Below are positions 1 to 8,503 of a stretch of DNA of 64,000 bases, piece after piece. The notes under the pieces were generated by a model. It ran no database searches, had not been told where the DNA came from, and saw only the letters and a program-made list of their open reading frames with translations. How positions within the stretch are numbered: position 1 is the first letter of the stretch; every line of letters starts with the position of its first letter. Both the position numbers and the translations under genes were made by a program. Origin of the DNA: JAHRAW01 sp965212085 (lineage in GTDB: Bacteria > Pseudomonadota > Gammaproteobacteria > Arenicellales > Poriferihabitantaceae); NCBI GenBank assembly GCA_965212085.1, contig OZ243042.1, positions 2,418,001-2,482,000 of the forward strand, read 5' to 3'.

Positions 1-625
1 CGCCGCTCAGTTCGTGGTAGCGAGCGGCAAAGCCGGCGGTGTCGGCCACCTCCAGCAAGGCCAGCACCGCGTCCGCATCCGCTTGCCCCTGGCCCAGCAA
101 TACCGCCGCCAGGCGCAAACGCGCGATGTGCCGCAGGCCATCGCCGCCGGTGGTGCCGTGGTCGAGGATCCATTCAAGGGCACCGGCGGCGCGCTCAAGG
201 TCGCCGTCGTCCACCGCGGATTTGGCCAGCGCGAAAGCACCGTGGACGGCGTAGGGGGTGGCGGCGTAATCGGTCATCAACTCCTCGGCGATGCTTTCGA
301 TGGAGGGGGTGGTTTGGGTTTCAGGTTCAGGTTCGGTTTCGGTTTCGGTTTCCACTTCCGTTGCATCTGCGTCCGCTTCCGCATCCGCTTTGGCTTCAGC
401 CTCAGCTTCCGCCTCGGTTTCAATCACGCCCCGCAACCGCTCAAACAACACCGACGCGCTTTCCGCGCGGGTTTCCTTGTAGTACTGCCAGTAATTGAAC
501 CCGCCCACCGCCGACAAGCCGATGACGACCCCGGCGACGATGGGGCGGCCGTGTTCCTGCCACCACGCCCTGGCCCTTTCCAGTTCCGGGTCCCGGGCGA
601 TTTGAAGTTTGGGTTCGTCTGCCAT
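1..625 (-). CDS. yfgM: YfgM-like membrane protein with TPR-like domain (3' end beyond window)
   Basis: Read from an ATG at 625 leftward to the window edge; the stop lies outside. The product starts MADEPKLQIARDPELERA, followed by one membrane segment (about residues 28-46, around IVAGVVIGLSAVGGF) and a periplasmic region resembling the TPR_21 domain of YfgM. YfgM is an inner-membrane protein associated with the SecYEG translocon and periplasmic chaperones. It begins one base after the hisS stop codon, the usual gammaproteobacterial order hisS-yfgM, and is surely cotranscribed with it. Just after the membrane segment is an acidic low-complexity stretch (ETEAEAEAEAKADAEADAD, then ETETETEPEPE) encoded by short tandem repeats, probably length-variable between strains. 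Confidence 0.85.
   Translation of the reverse strand, partial: MADEPKLQIARDPELERARAWWQEHGRPIVAGVVIGLSAVGGFNYWQYYKETRAESASVLFERLRGVIETEAEAEAEAKADAEADADATEVETETETEPEPETQTTPSIESIAEELMTDYAATPYAVHGAFALAKSAVDDGDLERAAGALEWILDHGTTGGDGLRHIARLRLAAVLLGQGQADADAVLALLEVADTAGFAARYHELSG
319..423. repeat. Short tandem repeats in yfgM (6-bp units)
   Basis: The plus strand carries repeated ggttcc/ggtttc-type hexamers and tccgct-type units. On the coding strand they read as alternating Glu-Thr, Glu-Ala, Asp-Ala and Glu-Pro dipeptides. The unit length is a multiple of three, so copy-number change keeps the frame. Confidence 0.75.
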
Positions 626-626
626 A

Positions 627-1943
627 CTATTTTTTCTGGTCAAGATTATTCCGACACCAGTCAAGCAAAGTCTCAACGCTGACTCGCTGCTGTTCGCTTT
701 CCTCGCGCAACCGCTTCACCTGCACGGCTTCGGCGGACCCGGCAGGCCCGGCAAGCCCGGTGATTACCGCGAGGCGCGCGCCGTTCGCGTCCGCGCGCTT
801 CATCTGTTTTTTCAGTTTGCCGCCGCCGCAGTGGGTGGTCACGGCAAAACCCCCGCGGCGCAGTTTTTCGGAAACCGCCACCGCCGCGTCGTGGGCTTCA
901 TCGGTGGCGGACACTACATAAATGTCAGTGCCGCCCGGCGCGGTCGCATCATCCCCGGACGCGCCACCGAACGCGCCACCGAACGCGCCACTGGCCAGTT
1001 CCACCAAACGCTCCAGCCCCAGCGCAAAACCCACCGCCGGGGTTGGCCGCCCGCCGCGCTTTTCCACGAGTTGGTCATAACGCCCCCCCGCGCACACCGC
1101 GTTTTGCGCGCCGAGGCCGCCGCTGACCCATTCGAACACCGTGCCGGTGTAGTAGTCCAGCCCGCGCACCAGCCGCGGGTTGACTTCCAATTCTATACCA
1201 GAGCGCGTCAAAGATTGACACAAACCGTCAAAGTGTTTGCGCGCCGCATCGTCCAGGAACGCGAGTATCTCCGGCGCCCCGGCCACCACTTCAATCGTGG
1301 CGGGCACCTTGCTGTCGAGGATGCGCAGCGGATTTTTTTCCAGCCGCCGCAGGCTGTCGGGGTCGAGTTCATCCCGGTGCCGGCGGAAATATCCCTGCAA
1401 CGCCTCGCGGTACCCGGCGCTGATCTGCGGCGAACCGAGGGTGTTCACTTGCAGGCGGATGCCGCTGACCCCCAGCCGTTCCCAGATGCTGGTGCCGGCG
1501 CGGATTACTTCGGCGTCAATGTCCGGCCCCGGCCAGCCGAAGGCCTCGATGCCGAACTGATGAAACTGCCGGTAGCGGCCTTTTTGCGGGCGCTCCCGCC
1601 GGAACATCGGGCCCATATACCAAAGGCGTTGTTGCTGGTTGTGCAACAGGCCGTGCTGGTTGCAGGCGCGCACGGTGCTGGCGGTGGCTTCCGGGCGCAG
1701 CGCGAGGTTTTGCTCGCCGCTGTCGGTGAAGGTGTACATTTCTTTTTCGACGATGTCGGTCTGGTCGCCGATGGACTGCGTGAAGAGTTCGGTTTGCTCG
1801 ACGATGGGGGTGCGAATTTCCCGGTATCCATATACCCGGCCGGTTTCCCTGAGTGCCGCTTCGACCCGCTGCCAGACGCCGATCTGCGCGGGCAGCAGGT
1901 CGTTCATGCCGCGCACGCCTTGCAGTTTTTTGCTCATCTCCAT
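627..1943 (-). CDS. hisS: Histidyl-tRNA synthetase
   Basis: 438 residues, normal length for bacterial HisRS. It charges tRNA-His in the cytoplasm. The N-terminal KLQGVRGMNDLLP is a family signature; class II motif 1 surrounds EIRTPIVEQTELF, motif 2 is around MGPMFRRERPQKGRYRQFHQ, and the histidine-binding region contains LVRGLDYYTGTVFEW. The C-terminal anticodon-binding domain starts near residue 330. A short Gly/Ala/Phe repeat (SGAFGGAFGGASG) lies before it. MEM at the start leaves two possible ATGs (residues 1 and 3). In E. coli and relatives ispG lies just upstream; here rodZ is directly upstream and ispG is not in the window. Confidence 0.97.
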   Translation of the reverse strand: MEMSKKLQGVRGMNDLLPAQIGVWQRVEAALRETGRVYGYREIRTPIVEQTELFTQSIGDQTDIVEKEMYTFTDSGEQNLALRPEATASTVRACNQHGLLHNQQQRLWYMGPMFRRERPQKGRYRQFHQFGIEAFGWPGPDIDAEVIRAGTSIWERLGVSGIRLQVNTLGSPQISAGYREALQGYFRRHRDELDPDSLRRLEKNPLRILDSKVPATIEVVAGAPEILAFLDDAARKHFDGLCQSLTRSGIELEVNPRLVRGLDYYTGTVFEWVSGGLGAQNAVCAGGRYDQLVEKRGGRPTPAVGFALGLERLVELASGAFGGAFGGASGDDATAPGGTDIYVVSATDEAHDAAVAVSEKLRRGGFAVTTHCGGGKLKKQMKRADANGARLAVITGLAGPAGSAEAVQVKRLREESEQQRVSVETLLDWCRNNLDQKK

Positions 1944-1966
1944 TGCGGCTACGCCGACTACACCGA

Positions 1967-3034
1967 CTATCGTGTGCCGACGGTGAAGCGGGCGAACAAA
2001 CCGCCGCCGTGGGCGGTGAACGGAACCGGCTCGCCGAGGTACTGCACGGCGACGCCCCGGGCGTTGCCGATGAACACCGAGAACGGCGGCTTGCCCGCCA
2101 GCGTCAGGCGCTGGCCGCGGGGTACGGTGCGGTTGATCAGCCGCTTGCCGGCGTGGTCGTGGACTTCAAGCCAGGTTTCTTCATCCACCGCGAAGACGAT
2201 TTCGTTGGTGGGCGTTGTTCCCGGGGAACCTTGTGCCGGAAGCAATGCCCCGGCGGATTGCTGAGCGGTGGCGGCCAACACATCCGCCGGGCGGACACCG
2301 CTTGGCACGAACGGTTGATTGGCGGCGGCGGCGGCGGCGGTGGCGGCGGACTGGTCATTTCCAACTTCGCTATTGAACTCGGAATGTGGCCCGAACCACG
2401 GCCCGATGGTCCCGTGCCGGGCATCGTGTTCTTCGAAAAAGTTCGGTTCCGGCAGGGCGATTATGCTTTCGGACAATTCGGGAAAAAGGGAATCGTACGC
2501 GTCTTCGCCGTTTTCCAACCCACCGCTCTCCGCCCTCGACCCGGAACCGGCAACGCCGCCTGGTTCATACCCATCGCTCTGCCAGCCGCCCTGCTCCGGC
2601 AGGGAATCCGGCGACGGGTTCTGCCAGTACCAGACCCCCAGCAGAAAAACCACCGACAGCAGCGCGAACGACACGCCGAAGTGATGGTTTGATGAGTCGG
2701 CGCTCCGCCGCAGCCGCCGGGATTCCAGATCCGGCATCCGCCCCGAAGCCGTATCCCGCAGGTATTTTTTGTGGGCGGCAACGGAGTCCTTGAGGTCAAT
2801 TCCCAGCAAACTCGCGTAACTTCGCCAGTAACCGAGCACGTAGGTTTCGCCGGGCAGGTTTTCGTAGTCATCGCGCTCCAGCGCCTCCAGTTGGCGGCTC
2901 GACAGGCACAACGCCCGGGCGACCTCGGCCACCGACCAGCCGTTTTCGAGCCGCCGTTTACGCAACAGCGGACCCGGACTTCCGGGCGCGGCGGTTGCGT
3001 TGGGGGCGGGGGCGGGGTTTGGGTCAGACGCCAC
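1967..3034 (-). CDS. rodZ: RodZ-like cytoskeletal protein (HTH, one TM segment, DUF4115)
   Basis: 355 residues. An N-terminal XRE-type helix-turn-helix (about residues 22-85, around WSVAEVARALCLSSRQLEAL) binds MreB in the characterised family. One membrane segment follows at about residues 118-138 (FGVSFALLSVVFLLGVWYW), then a low-complexity linker with an alanine run, then a periplasmic DUF4115-like domain near the C-terminus (VDEETWLEVHDHAGKRLINR). RodZ links MreB to peptidoglycan synthesis and rod shape. Its start overlaps the end of rlmN by 11 bases, so translational coupling is likely. The order rlmN-rodZ-hisS matches gammaproteobacteria, though pilF and ispG, often in this cluster, are missing. 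Confidence 0.9.
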   Translation of the reverse strand: MASDPNPAPAPNATAAPGSPGPLLRKRRLENGWSVAEVARALCLSSRQLEALERDDYENLPGETYVLGYWRSYASLLGIDLKDSVAAHKKYLRDTASGRMPDLESRRLRRSADSSNHHFGVSFALLSVVFLLGVWYWQNPSPDSLPEQGGWQSDGYEPGGVAGSGSRAESGGLENGEDAYDSLFPELSESIIALPEPNFFEEHDARHGTIGPWFGPHSEFNSEVGNDQSAATAAAAAANQPFVPSGVRPADVLAATAQQSAGALLPAQGSPGTTPTNEIVFAVDEETWLEVHDHAGKRLINRTVPRGQRLTLAGKPPFSVFIGNARGVAVQYLGEPVPFTAHGGGLFARFTVGTR

Positions 3035-4235
3035 CGGCGGGAACGATGGGTTGGCTGTTTTGTTGCCGAAGCCGGCGGGAGCGGCTGGTGCGGTCGGTCA
3101 CCTTGCCGGCGAGTTGCCCACAGGCGGCGTCAATGTCGCCGCCGCGGGTTTTGCGGGTCACGGTGAAAATGTTTTTGCCCAGCAGTATGTCCCGGAAACG
3201 ATCGATGGCGGCGGGGGTTGAGCGCCGGTATTCAATGCCCGGATACGGGTTGAAGGGAATCAGGTTCACCTTGGCCGGCACGTCGCCGAGAATTCGCGCC
3301 AGCGCCCGGGCCTGGGCGGCGCTGTCGTTCACGCCCTGCAACATCACGTACTCGAAGGTTACGTGCCGGCGGCTTTGCCCGGCGCGACCGCTGGTGTAAC
3401 GGCGGCAGGCTTCCAGCAGCCGCGCGATCGGGTATTTTTTGTTGAGGGGAACGAGTTGGTCGCGCAGAGCGTCGTCGGGGGCGTGCAGAGACACCGCCAG
3501 GCTGACCGGGCGGGTTTCGCCGAGCCGTTCGATGGCGGGTACCAGGCCGGCGGTGCTGAGGGTTACCCGCCGGCGCGACAAGCCGAATGTGCAGTCGTCC
3601 ATCATCAGGTCCATGGCCGAGACCACGTTGTCGAAGTTGAGGAGCGGCTCGCCCATGCCCATCATCACCACGTTGGTAACCGGGTTGCCGGGCGGGCGGT
3701 TTCCGGTCTCGCCATCGCTTGTGCGCGCCACTTCGGATTCGGATGTCCCGTTCCTGGATTGCATCGCCGCCAACGCGCGGTTGGCGACCCACACCTGGCC
3801 GATGATTTCATCCACGCTCAGGTTGCGGTTGAAGCCCTGCCGGGCGGTGGCGCAAAAACTACAGTTCAGGCCGCAGCCCACCTGGGACGACACGCACAAC
3901 GTGCCGCGCTCCGCTTCGGGAATGAAAACCGTCTCAATGCAGTTGCCGTCGGCCAGTTTCAGCAGCCACTTCACCGTGCCGTCCGCGGACAACCGCTGCC
4001 CGGCCACTTCGGGGAACGCGATGCGCGCGTCGGCGTTGAGGCGTTGGCGCAGGGGCTTGGCGAGGTCGGTCATGGCGTCTATGGAAGTAACCCGGCGCTG
4101 GTAGATCCACTGCAACACCTGGCGGGCGCGGAAGCGCTTTTCGCCCATGTCGTTGAACAGGGTTTCCATGGAGGCGCGGTCCAGGGACAGCAGGTTGGTG
4201 GCCATTGGCGTGATGGGCCGGCGAGCGGTAGACAA
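3024..4235 (-). CDS. rlmN: 23S rRNA/tRNA (adenine-C2)-methyltransferase, radical SAM
   Basis: 403 residues from the ATG at 4235; a second in-frame ATG at 4202 (MATNLLSLDR) is closer to the usual family start. RlmN methylates C2 of A2503 in 23S rRNA and A37 of some tRNAs. The radical-SAM cluster ligands are visible as C121, C125 and C128 (GCGLNCSFCATARQGF), and the methyl-carrying cysteine lies in GGDIDAACGQL near residue 370. NVVMMGMGEPLLNFDNV is another family signature. A short extra segment (SRNGTSESEVARTSDGETG) sits before NPVTNVV. The gene lies 18 bases beyond the end of ndk in the same direction. Confidence 0.96.
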   Translation of the reverse strand: MSTARRPITPMATNLLSLDRASMETLFNDMGEKRFRARQVLQWIYQRRVTSIDAMTDLAKPLRQRLNADARIAFPEVAGQRLSADGTVKWLLKLADGNCIETVFIPEAERGTLCVSSQVGCGLNCSFCATARQGFNRNLSVDEIIGQVWVANRALAAMQSRNGTSESEVARTSDGETGNRPPGNPVTNVVMMGMGEPLLNFDNVVSAMDLMMDDCTFGLSRRRVTLSTAGLVPAIERLGETRPVSLAVSLHAPDDALRDQLVPLNKKYPIARLLEACRRYTSGRAGQSRRHVTFEYVMLQGVNDSAAQARALARILGDVPAKVNLIPFNPYPGIEYRRSTPAAIDRFRDILLGKNIFTVTRKTRGGDIDAACGQLAGKVTDRTSRSRRLRQQNSQPIVPAGGV

Positions 4236-4253
4236 GTGACCAGTAACCGCCGG

Positions 4254-4688
4254 CTATCCGCGAGTGCGCGGGCAAAGCTGTTCTGCGCCGAAGAAAAACT
4301 CGATTTCCGTGGCCGCGGTTTCGGTTGCGTCGGAGCCGTGCACCGCGTTTTGCTCGACGTTGCCGGCGAAATCGGCGCGAATGGTGCCGGCTTCGGCTTC
4401 GGCGGGATTGGTCGCGCCCATGACTTCGCGGTTGCGGCGGACGGCGTCTTCGCCCTCCAGCACCTGCACCATCACCGGCCCCGAAGTCATGAAAACCACC
4501 AGGTCGTGGTAAAACGGCCGCTCCTTGTGCACCGCGTAGAACTGCTCGGCGTCCGCCCGGCTCAGGTGAATCATCCGCGCCGCGACGATGCGAAGACCTG
4601 CGTCCTCGAACCGCTGGTAAATCCGGCCGATGACGTTTTTGCCGACCGCGTCCGGCTTGACGATGGATAAAGTGCGCTCAACAGGCAT
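4254..4688 (-). CDS. ndk: Nucleoside diphosphate kinase
   Basis: 144 residues, typical length. It transfers the gamma-phosphate between NTPs and NDPs through a phosphohistidine. The N-terminal ERTLSIVKPDAV, the nucleotide-binding GATNPAEAEAGTIR and the catalytic His117 in NAVHGSD are all intact. It is the first gene of the minus-strand run ndk-rlmN-rodZ-hisS-yfgM. Confidence 0.98.
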   Translation of the reverse strand: MPVERTLSIVKPDAVGKNVIGRIYQRFEDAGLRIVAARMIHLSRADAEQFYAVHKERPFYHDLVVFMTSGPVMVQVLEGEDAVRRNREVMGATNPAEAEAGTIRADFAGNVEQNAVHGSDATETAATEIEFFFGAEQLCPRTRG

Positions 4689-4778
4689 TGCATACTCCGA
4701 AAATCAAGTGAGGTGAACCGGCAACGACCACAAAAACGCCGATGCCGGCAGGTAATTCAGGGGACGGGATTGTACCCT

Positions 4779-6197
4779 CTAGTCAAGCCTGCGGGCAAAC
4801 AATGCGTTGTCTTTGACCGCGTTGATTTCGACCTCGGCCCAGTCGCCGGGCTGTCCGTGGCGGGGATCAAAAACCACCGGGAAATAATCCGCCGCGCGAC
4901 CGCGCACCAGACCGTCGGGTAGGTTGTCCTTGCCGTTGCCCTTGCCCTTGCCCTTGCCATTGGCCGCGCCTTCAATGAGCACCCTGGTTCGCGTACCGAT
5001 ATGCCGCGCCGCGACCCTGCCCCATACCTCCCTGCCGCGCTCGCGCACTTGGGCCGCGCGCCGTTTGCGCTCGCCGGGCGGGATCTGGGCGGGGATTCGC
5101 GCGGCCGGGGTGCCGGGGCGGGATGAATAGGCGAAGACGTGGGGATAGGCGATTTCCAGGTCGTCCACCGCGTCCAGGGTGTGGCGAAAATGCGCGCCGC
5201 TTTCGGTGGGAAAGCCGACCATGATGTCGGCGCTCAACACCAGTTGCGGCATCGCCCGGCGCAACTTGCCGATGCGCTCGTACACGACCTCGCGGGTCGC
5301 GCGTCTTTTCATGCGCTTGAGGATGAGGGTGTCGGCGCTTTGCAGGGACAGGTGGAGTTGCGGGCAGAGCGCCGGCTGGTTCGCCATCAACTCGATGAGC
5401 GGGTCGGTGATGTGGGCCGGGTCAATGGAGCTCAGGCGCAGGCGGAAGTCGCCTTTGATGGTGGTCAGCTGCGCCAGCAGTTCGGTCAAACCGCCTGCGG
5501 TGTCCGGCAGGTCCGAGCCGTAGGAGCCGATGTCTACGCCGCAGATCACCAACTCGCGGTAGCCGTTCATCACCAGCCGCTCGACCTGCCGCCGAATCAT
5601 CGCCGCCGGGAACGAGCGGTTCGGCCCGCGGGCTTTGTGGATGATGCAAAAGGTGCAGCCCTGATCGCAGCCCTGCTGAATTTGCACGAAAGCGCGCACG
5701 CGGCCTTCAAAGCCGCTTATCAACTGTTGGGGGAGGCTGATTTCCCGGTCCATATCGCCGACTTGCACTATCGGGGCCGCCGGCGGTTCGCCGTCGTATA
5801 ACCTCTTCAGCAACGCCGGTATATCCAGTTTCGCGCCGTTGCCCACCACCAGATCAACGCCGGGAATGGCGGCGCAGGCATCGGCATCCATCTGCGCGTA
5901 GCAGCCGGTGACCACGACCCTGGCTTGCGGGTTGTTGCGAACCGCGCGCCGCACCAGTTGGCGGGCCTGGCGGTCGGCCTCGGCGGTAACGGTGCAGGTG
6001 TTGATCAGGCAAAGGTCGGCGGGGTCGTTCTGATGCACCCGCCGGTAGCGTTGTTTGGTGAGTTGCCGGGCGATCAGTTCCGATTCAAAAGCGTTGACCT
6101 TGCAGCCCAGCGTGGCGATGGAAAAACGTTTTTCCACGCTACGGGTTGGGGCCGGGGCCGGCGGCTCAGATACGGATACGGATATGGTGGCGGCCAT
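4779..6197 (-). CDS. mtaB: tRNA t6A37 methylthiotransferase MtaB-like
   Basis: 472 residues, radical-SAM methylthiotransferase family. MtaB converts t6A37 to ms2t6A37 in tRNA. The N-terminal cluster ligands are C32, C68 and C99 (LGCKVNAFES, NTCTVT, VTGCYAQ) and the radical-SAM ligands C177, C181 and C184 (GCDQGCTFCIIHKARG). TLGCKVNAFE and CIIHKARGPNRS fit MtaB better than MiaB or RimO. A C-terminal TRAM-like domain follows. Within it a Gly-Lys-rich stretch (GKGKGKGNGKDN) is coded by 6-bp tandem repeats. The first 20 residues are low complexity, so the true start may be later. Confidence 0.9.
   Translation of the reverse strand: MAATISVSVSEPPAPAPTRSVEKRFSIATLGCKVNAFESELIARQLTKQRYRRVHQNDPADLCLINTCTVTAEADRQARQLVRRAVRNNPQARVVVTGCYAQMDADACAAIPGVDLVVGNGAKLDIPALLKRLYDGEPPAAPIVQVGDMDREISLPQQLISGFEGRVRAFVQIQQGCDQGCTFCIIHKARGPNRSFPAAMIRRQVERLVMNGYRELVICGVDIGSYGSDLPDTAGGLTELLAQLTTIKGDFRLRLSSIDPAHITDPLIELMANQPALCPQLHLSLQSADTLILKRMKRRATREVVYERIGKLRRAMPQLVLSADIMVGFPTESGAHFRHTLDAVDDLEIAYPHVFAYSSRPGTPAARIPAQIPPGERKRRAAQVRERGREVWGRVAARHIGTRTRVLIEGAANGKGKGKGNGKDNLPDGLVRGRAADYFPVVFDPRHGQPGDWAEVEINAVKDNALFARRLD
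4930..4958. repeat. Hexanucleotide tandem repeat in mtaB
   Basis: About five ttgccc/ttgccg units in a row on the plus strand. They code for the Gly-Lys repeat in the C-terminal domain. The unit preserves the reading frame. Confidence 0.75.
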
Positions 6198-6249
6198 TGC
6201 CGTTACGGCTGGTGGAGCCGGCGGGGCCGGAATGAAGGAAGCGCGGGGG

Positions 6250-6288
6250 TTGAACTAGCGGAAATTGAACTAGCGGAAATTGAACTAG
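6250..6288. repeat. 15-bp tandem repeat carrying in-frame tandem stop codons
   Basis: The unit ttgaactagcggaaa occurs twice (6250-6264, 6265-6279) plus a partial third copy (6280-6288) that contains the stop codon of the IscA-type gene. Because 15 is divisible by three, each unit places a TAG in the reading frame of that gene, giving three successive in-frame stops. It ends about 50 bases before the mtaB start. Confidence 0.85.
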
Positions 6289-6611
6289 TTAACCGTGAAG
6301 CTTTCGCCACAGCCGCATTGTTCGGTAACGTTGGGATTCTTGAAATGAAACGCCGAGGACAACCCTTCCCGGACGTAGTCAATCTCGGTGCCCTTCAAGA
6401 ATTCCAGGTGTTCGGTTTCGACGATGACCTTGACGCCACGGCTTTCAAACACCCGGTCGGCGTCGCCGATCTGGTCGGCGTAGTCGAGGCTGTAGGCCAG
6501 CCCCGAACAGCCGGAGTTTTTGACGCTCAGGCGCAACCCCTCGCTGCCCTTGTGGGCTTTGAGGTGGCCTTTGACGCGCTCGGCGGCGGATTCGGTGAGG
6601 GTGATGGACAT
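6285..6611 (-). CDS. iscA: A-type iron-sulfur carrier protein (IscA-like)
   Basis: 108 residues from the ATG at 6611 (MSITLTESAAERV). A longer open frame reaches 6716 but its extra 35 residues have no family likeness. Such proteins receive and pass on Fe-S clusters. The three ligands are present: C35 (NSGCSGLAY) and C99/C101 (QCGCGESF). The N-terminus and GVKVIVETEHLEFLKGT resemble IscA more than ErpA, but no isc or suf genes are nearby, so the paralogue assignment is tentative. It precedes mtaB, itself an Fe-S enzyme, on the same strand. Confidence 0.85.
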   Translation of the reverse strand: MSITLTESAAERVKGHLKAHKGSEGLRLSVKNSGCSGLAYSLDYADQIGDADRVFESRGVKVIVETEHLEFLKGTEIDYVREGLSSAFHFKNPNVTEQCGCGESFTVN

Positions 6612-6766
6612 GGCGATGGATGGCGGTGGCTGTGCGCCGTTGCATTGATGAGCGGCGACTATACCACAACAATCCGGCAAAAACCACCGCACGGGTCGTA
6701 TTCGTATCGCTGGCAATTTACCGCTGAATTTGGTTTGATAGCCTCCCGCGTTTCCTTACGGTAGCA

Positions 6767-8353
6767 ATGACCCGCCCCGCCCCCCAAACCGCCACCGCGG
6801 ACCGAAAAACCCGCCGCGGGCGCGTCCGCCAATCACGATCCGGGCGATCCGGGCGAACCGCAGCGGCCACCGCAGCCGAAGGGACCGCCGTCGCGCCTTG
6901 CATCACCCGCTCGCTGCCGCCCTACGACCTGCTGGACGAGGAAGGGCTAACGCGCATTGAGGAACACGCCGACGCCATCCTGAGCGAGTTCGGCATTGAA
7001 ATCCGCGGCGACCCCGAAGCCCTGGAATTGTTCCGGCAGGCCGGCGCCGACCTTAAAGGCGAACGCCTGAAATTCGAGCCGGGGCTGGTACGCCATCTCG
7101 TACAACGCTCCACCCCCGCCGAGTTCGTCCACGTCGCCCGCAACCCGGCCCGCTCGGTGCCCATCGGCGGGCGGCATACCGCGATGGTGCCCGCCTACGG
7201 CCCGCCGTTCGTGCGCGACCTGGAACGCGGGCGGCGCTACGGCACCATCGAAGACTTTCGCAACTTCGTCAAACTCGCCTACCTGAGCCCGTTCATCCAC
7301 TACTCGGGGGGCACGGTCTGCGAGCCTTGCGACGTTGCGGTCAACAAGCGCCACCTCGACATGGTGTACGCCCATATCCGCTGGTCGGACAAGCCGTTCC
7401 TGGGCGCGGTTACCACCGTCGAGCGCGCCGAAGAGTCCATCGAAATGTGCCGCATCCTGTTCGGCGCCGAGACCCTGGAAAAGCACTGCGTGATCCTCGG
7501 CAACGTCAACGTCAACTCGCCGCTGGTCTATGACGGCACGGTGACCCGCGTGATGCGAACCTACGCCGCCGCCGGCCAGGGCGTGGTGGTGTCGCCGTTC
7601 ATCCTCGGCGGCGCCATGGGCCCGGTAACCCCGGCGGCCTCCATCGCCCAGGCCCACGCCGAAGCCATGGTCGGGGTGGCGCTGACGCAACTGGTGCGCC
7701 CCGGCGCCGCCGCCATCTACGGCAACTTCTTCACCACCATGTCGCTGCGCTCCGGCGCCCCCACCTTCGGCCAGCCCGAAGCCATGCTGGCGTACATGGC
7801 CGTCGGTCAGTTATGCCGCCGCCTCGGCGTGCCATTGCGCTGCGGCGGCGCCCTGACCTCGGCCAAAACCGGCGACGCCCAATCCGCCCAGGAAAGCGCC
7901 CAGTCGCTGCTGCCGGCGATGCTGTCCGGCGCCAACTTCATACTGCAAGCCGCCGGCTGGCTGGAAGGCGGCCTGGTCACCGGCTATGAAAAATTCATCC
8001 AGGACGCCGACCGCTGCGGGATGATGGTGAAAATGTTTGACGGCTTGGCGCTGGATACCAACGCCTTCGCCCTGGACGCCTACCGCGAAATCGAACACGG
8101 GCAGCATTTTCTCGGCACGGCGCATACCTTGAGCAACTACACTACCGCGTTTTACGAGTCCAACATCGCGCATAATCATTCTTACGAGCAGTGGTTGGAA
8201 GAAGGGGGACTCAATGATGAGCAACGGGCTTGTGAGGTTTGGAAGCGGCAACTTGAGGAGTATGAGGCGCCGGCGATAGATGCGGGTGCGGATGAGGCGT
8301 TGCGGGAATATATTGAGCGGGTTAAGGGGGGGCGGGATGATCGGTGGTACTAA
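6767..8353 (+). CDS. Trimethylamine methyltransferase (MttB) superfamily protein 1
   Basis: 528 residues with no internal stop, so this is a non-pyrrolysine member. Family proteins move a methyl group from a quaternary or tertiary amine to a cognate corrinoid protein; characterised non-Pyl members act on glycine betaine, proline betaine or carnitine. Family landmarks are the TIEDFRNFVKLAYLSPFIHYSGG region, SGAPTFGQPEAMLAY and AGWLEGGLVTGYEK. The first ~45 residues are Arg/Ala-rich and unlike the family, so the start may be downstream. It is only about 29% similar by eye to the second copy at 15524-17044, so substrates may differ. No corrinoid protein gene is adjacent. Substrate unknown. Confidence 0.88.
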   Translation: MTRPAPQTATADRKTRRGRVRQSRSGRSGRTAAATAAEGTAVAPCITRSLPPYDLLDEEGLTRIEEHADAILSEFGIEIRGDPEALELFRQAGADLKGERLKFEPGLVRHLVQRSTPAEFVHVARNPARSVPIGGRHTAMVPAYGPPFVRDLERGRRYGTIEDFRNFVKLAYLSPFIHYSGGTVCEPCDVAVNKRHLDMVYAHIRWSDKPFLGAVTTVERAEESIEMCRILFGAETLEKHCVILGNVNVNSPLVYDGTVTRVMRTYAAAGQGVVVSPFILGGAMGPVTPAASIAQAHAEAMVGVALTQLVRPGAAAIYGNFFTTMSLRSGAPTFGQPEAMLAYMAVGQLCRRLGVPLRCGGALTSAKTGDAQSAQESAQSLLPAMLSGANFILQAAGWLEGGLVTGYEKFIQDADRCGMMVKMFDGLALDTNAFALDAYREIEHGQHFLGTAHTLSNYTTAFYESNIAHNHSYEQWLEEGGLNDEQRACEVWKRQLEEYEAPAIDAGADEALREYIERVKGGRDDRWY

Positions 8354-8503
8354 TTACTACCAAAGTAACGAATCTCTCAAAATTATTCGAACCAGAACAG
8401 GTATACTTGTTAGGGATATCTGACCAATATGGTTTCACGCATACAAAAGGGCTTCCGGGACGACCGGGGCAGATCAGAACGCACAAATTAGCGAGGCAAT
8501 AAA

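Noticed and set aside
609..2264. A 551-codon open frame opposite hisS
   Set aside because: It runs against the complete, well-conserved hisS; composition is that of a GC-rich shadow frame.
6767..8353. Pyrrolysine-containing MttB
   Set aside because: Neither MttB-like gene has an in-frame amber codon; both are full length without one.
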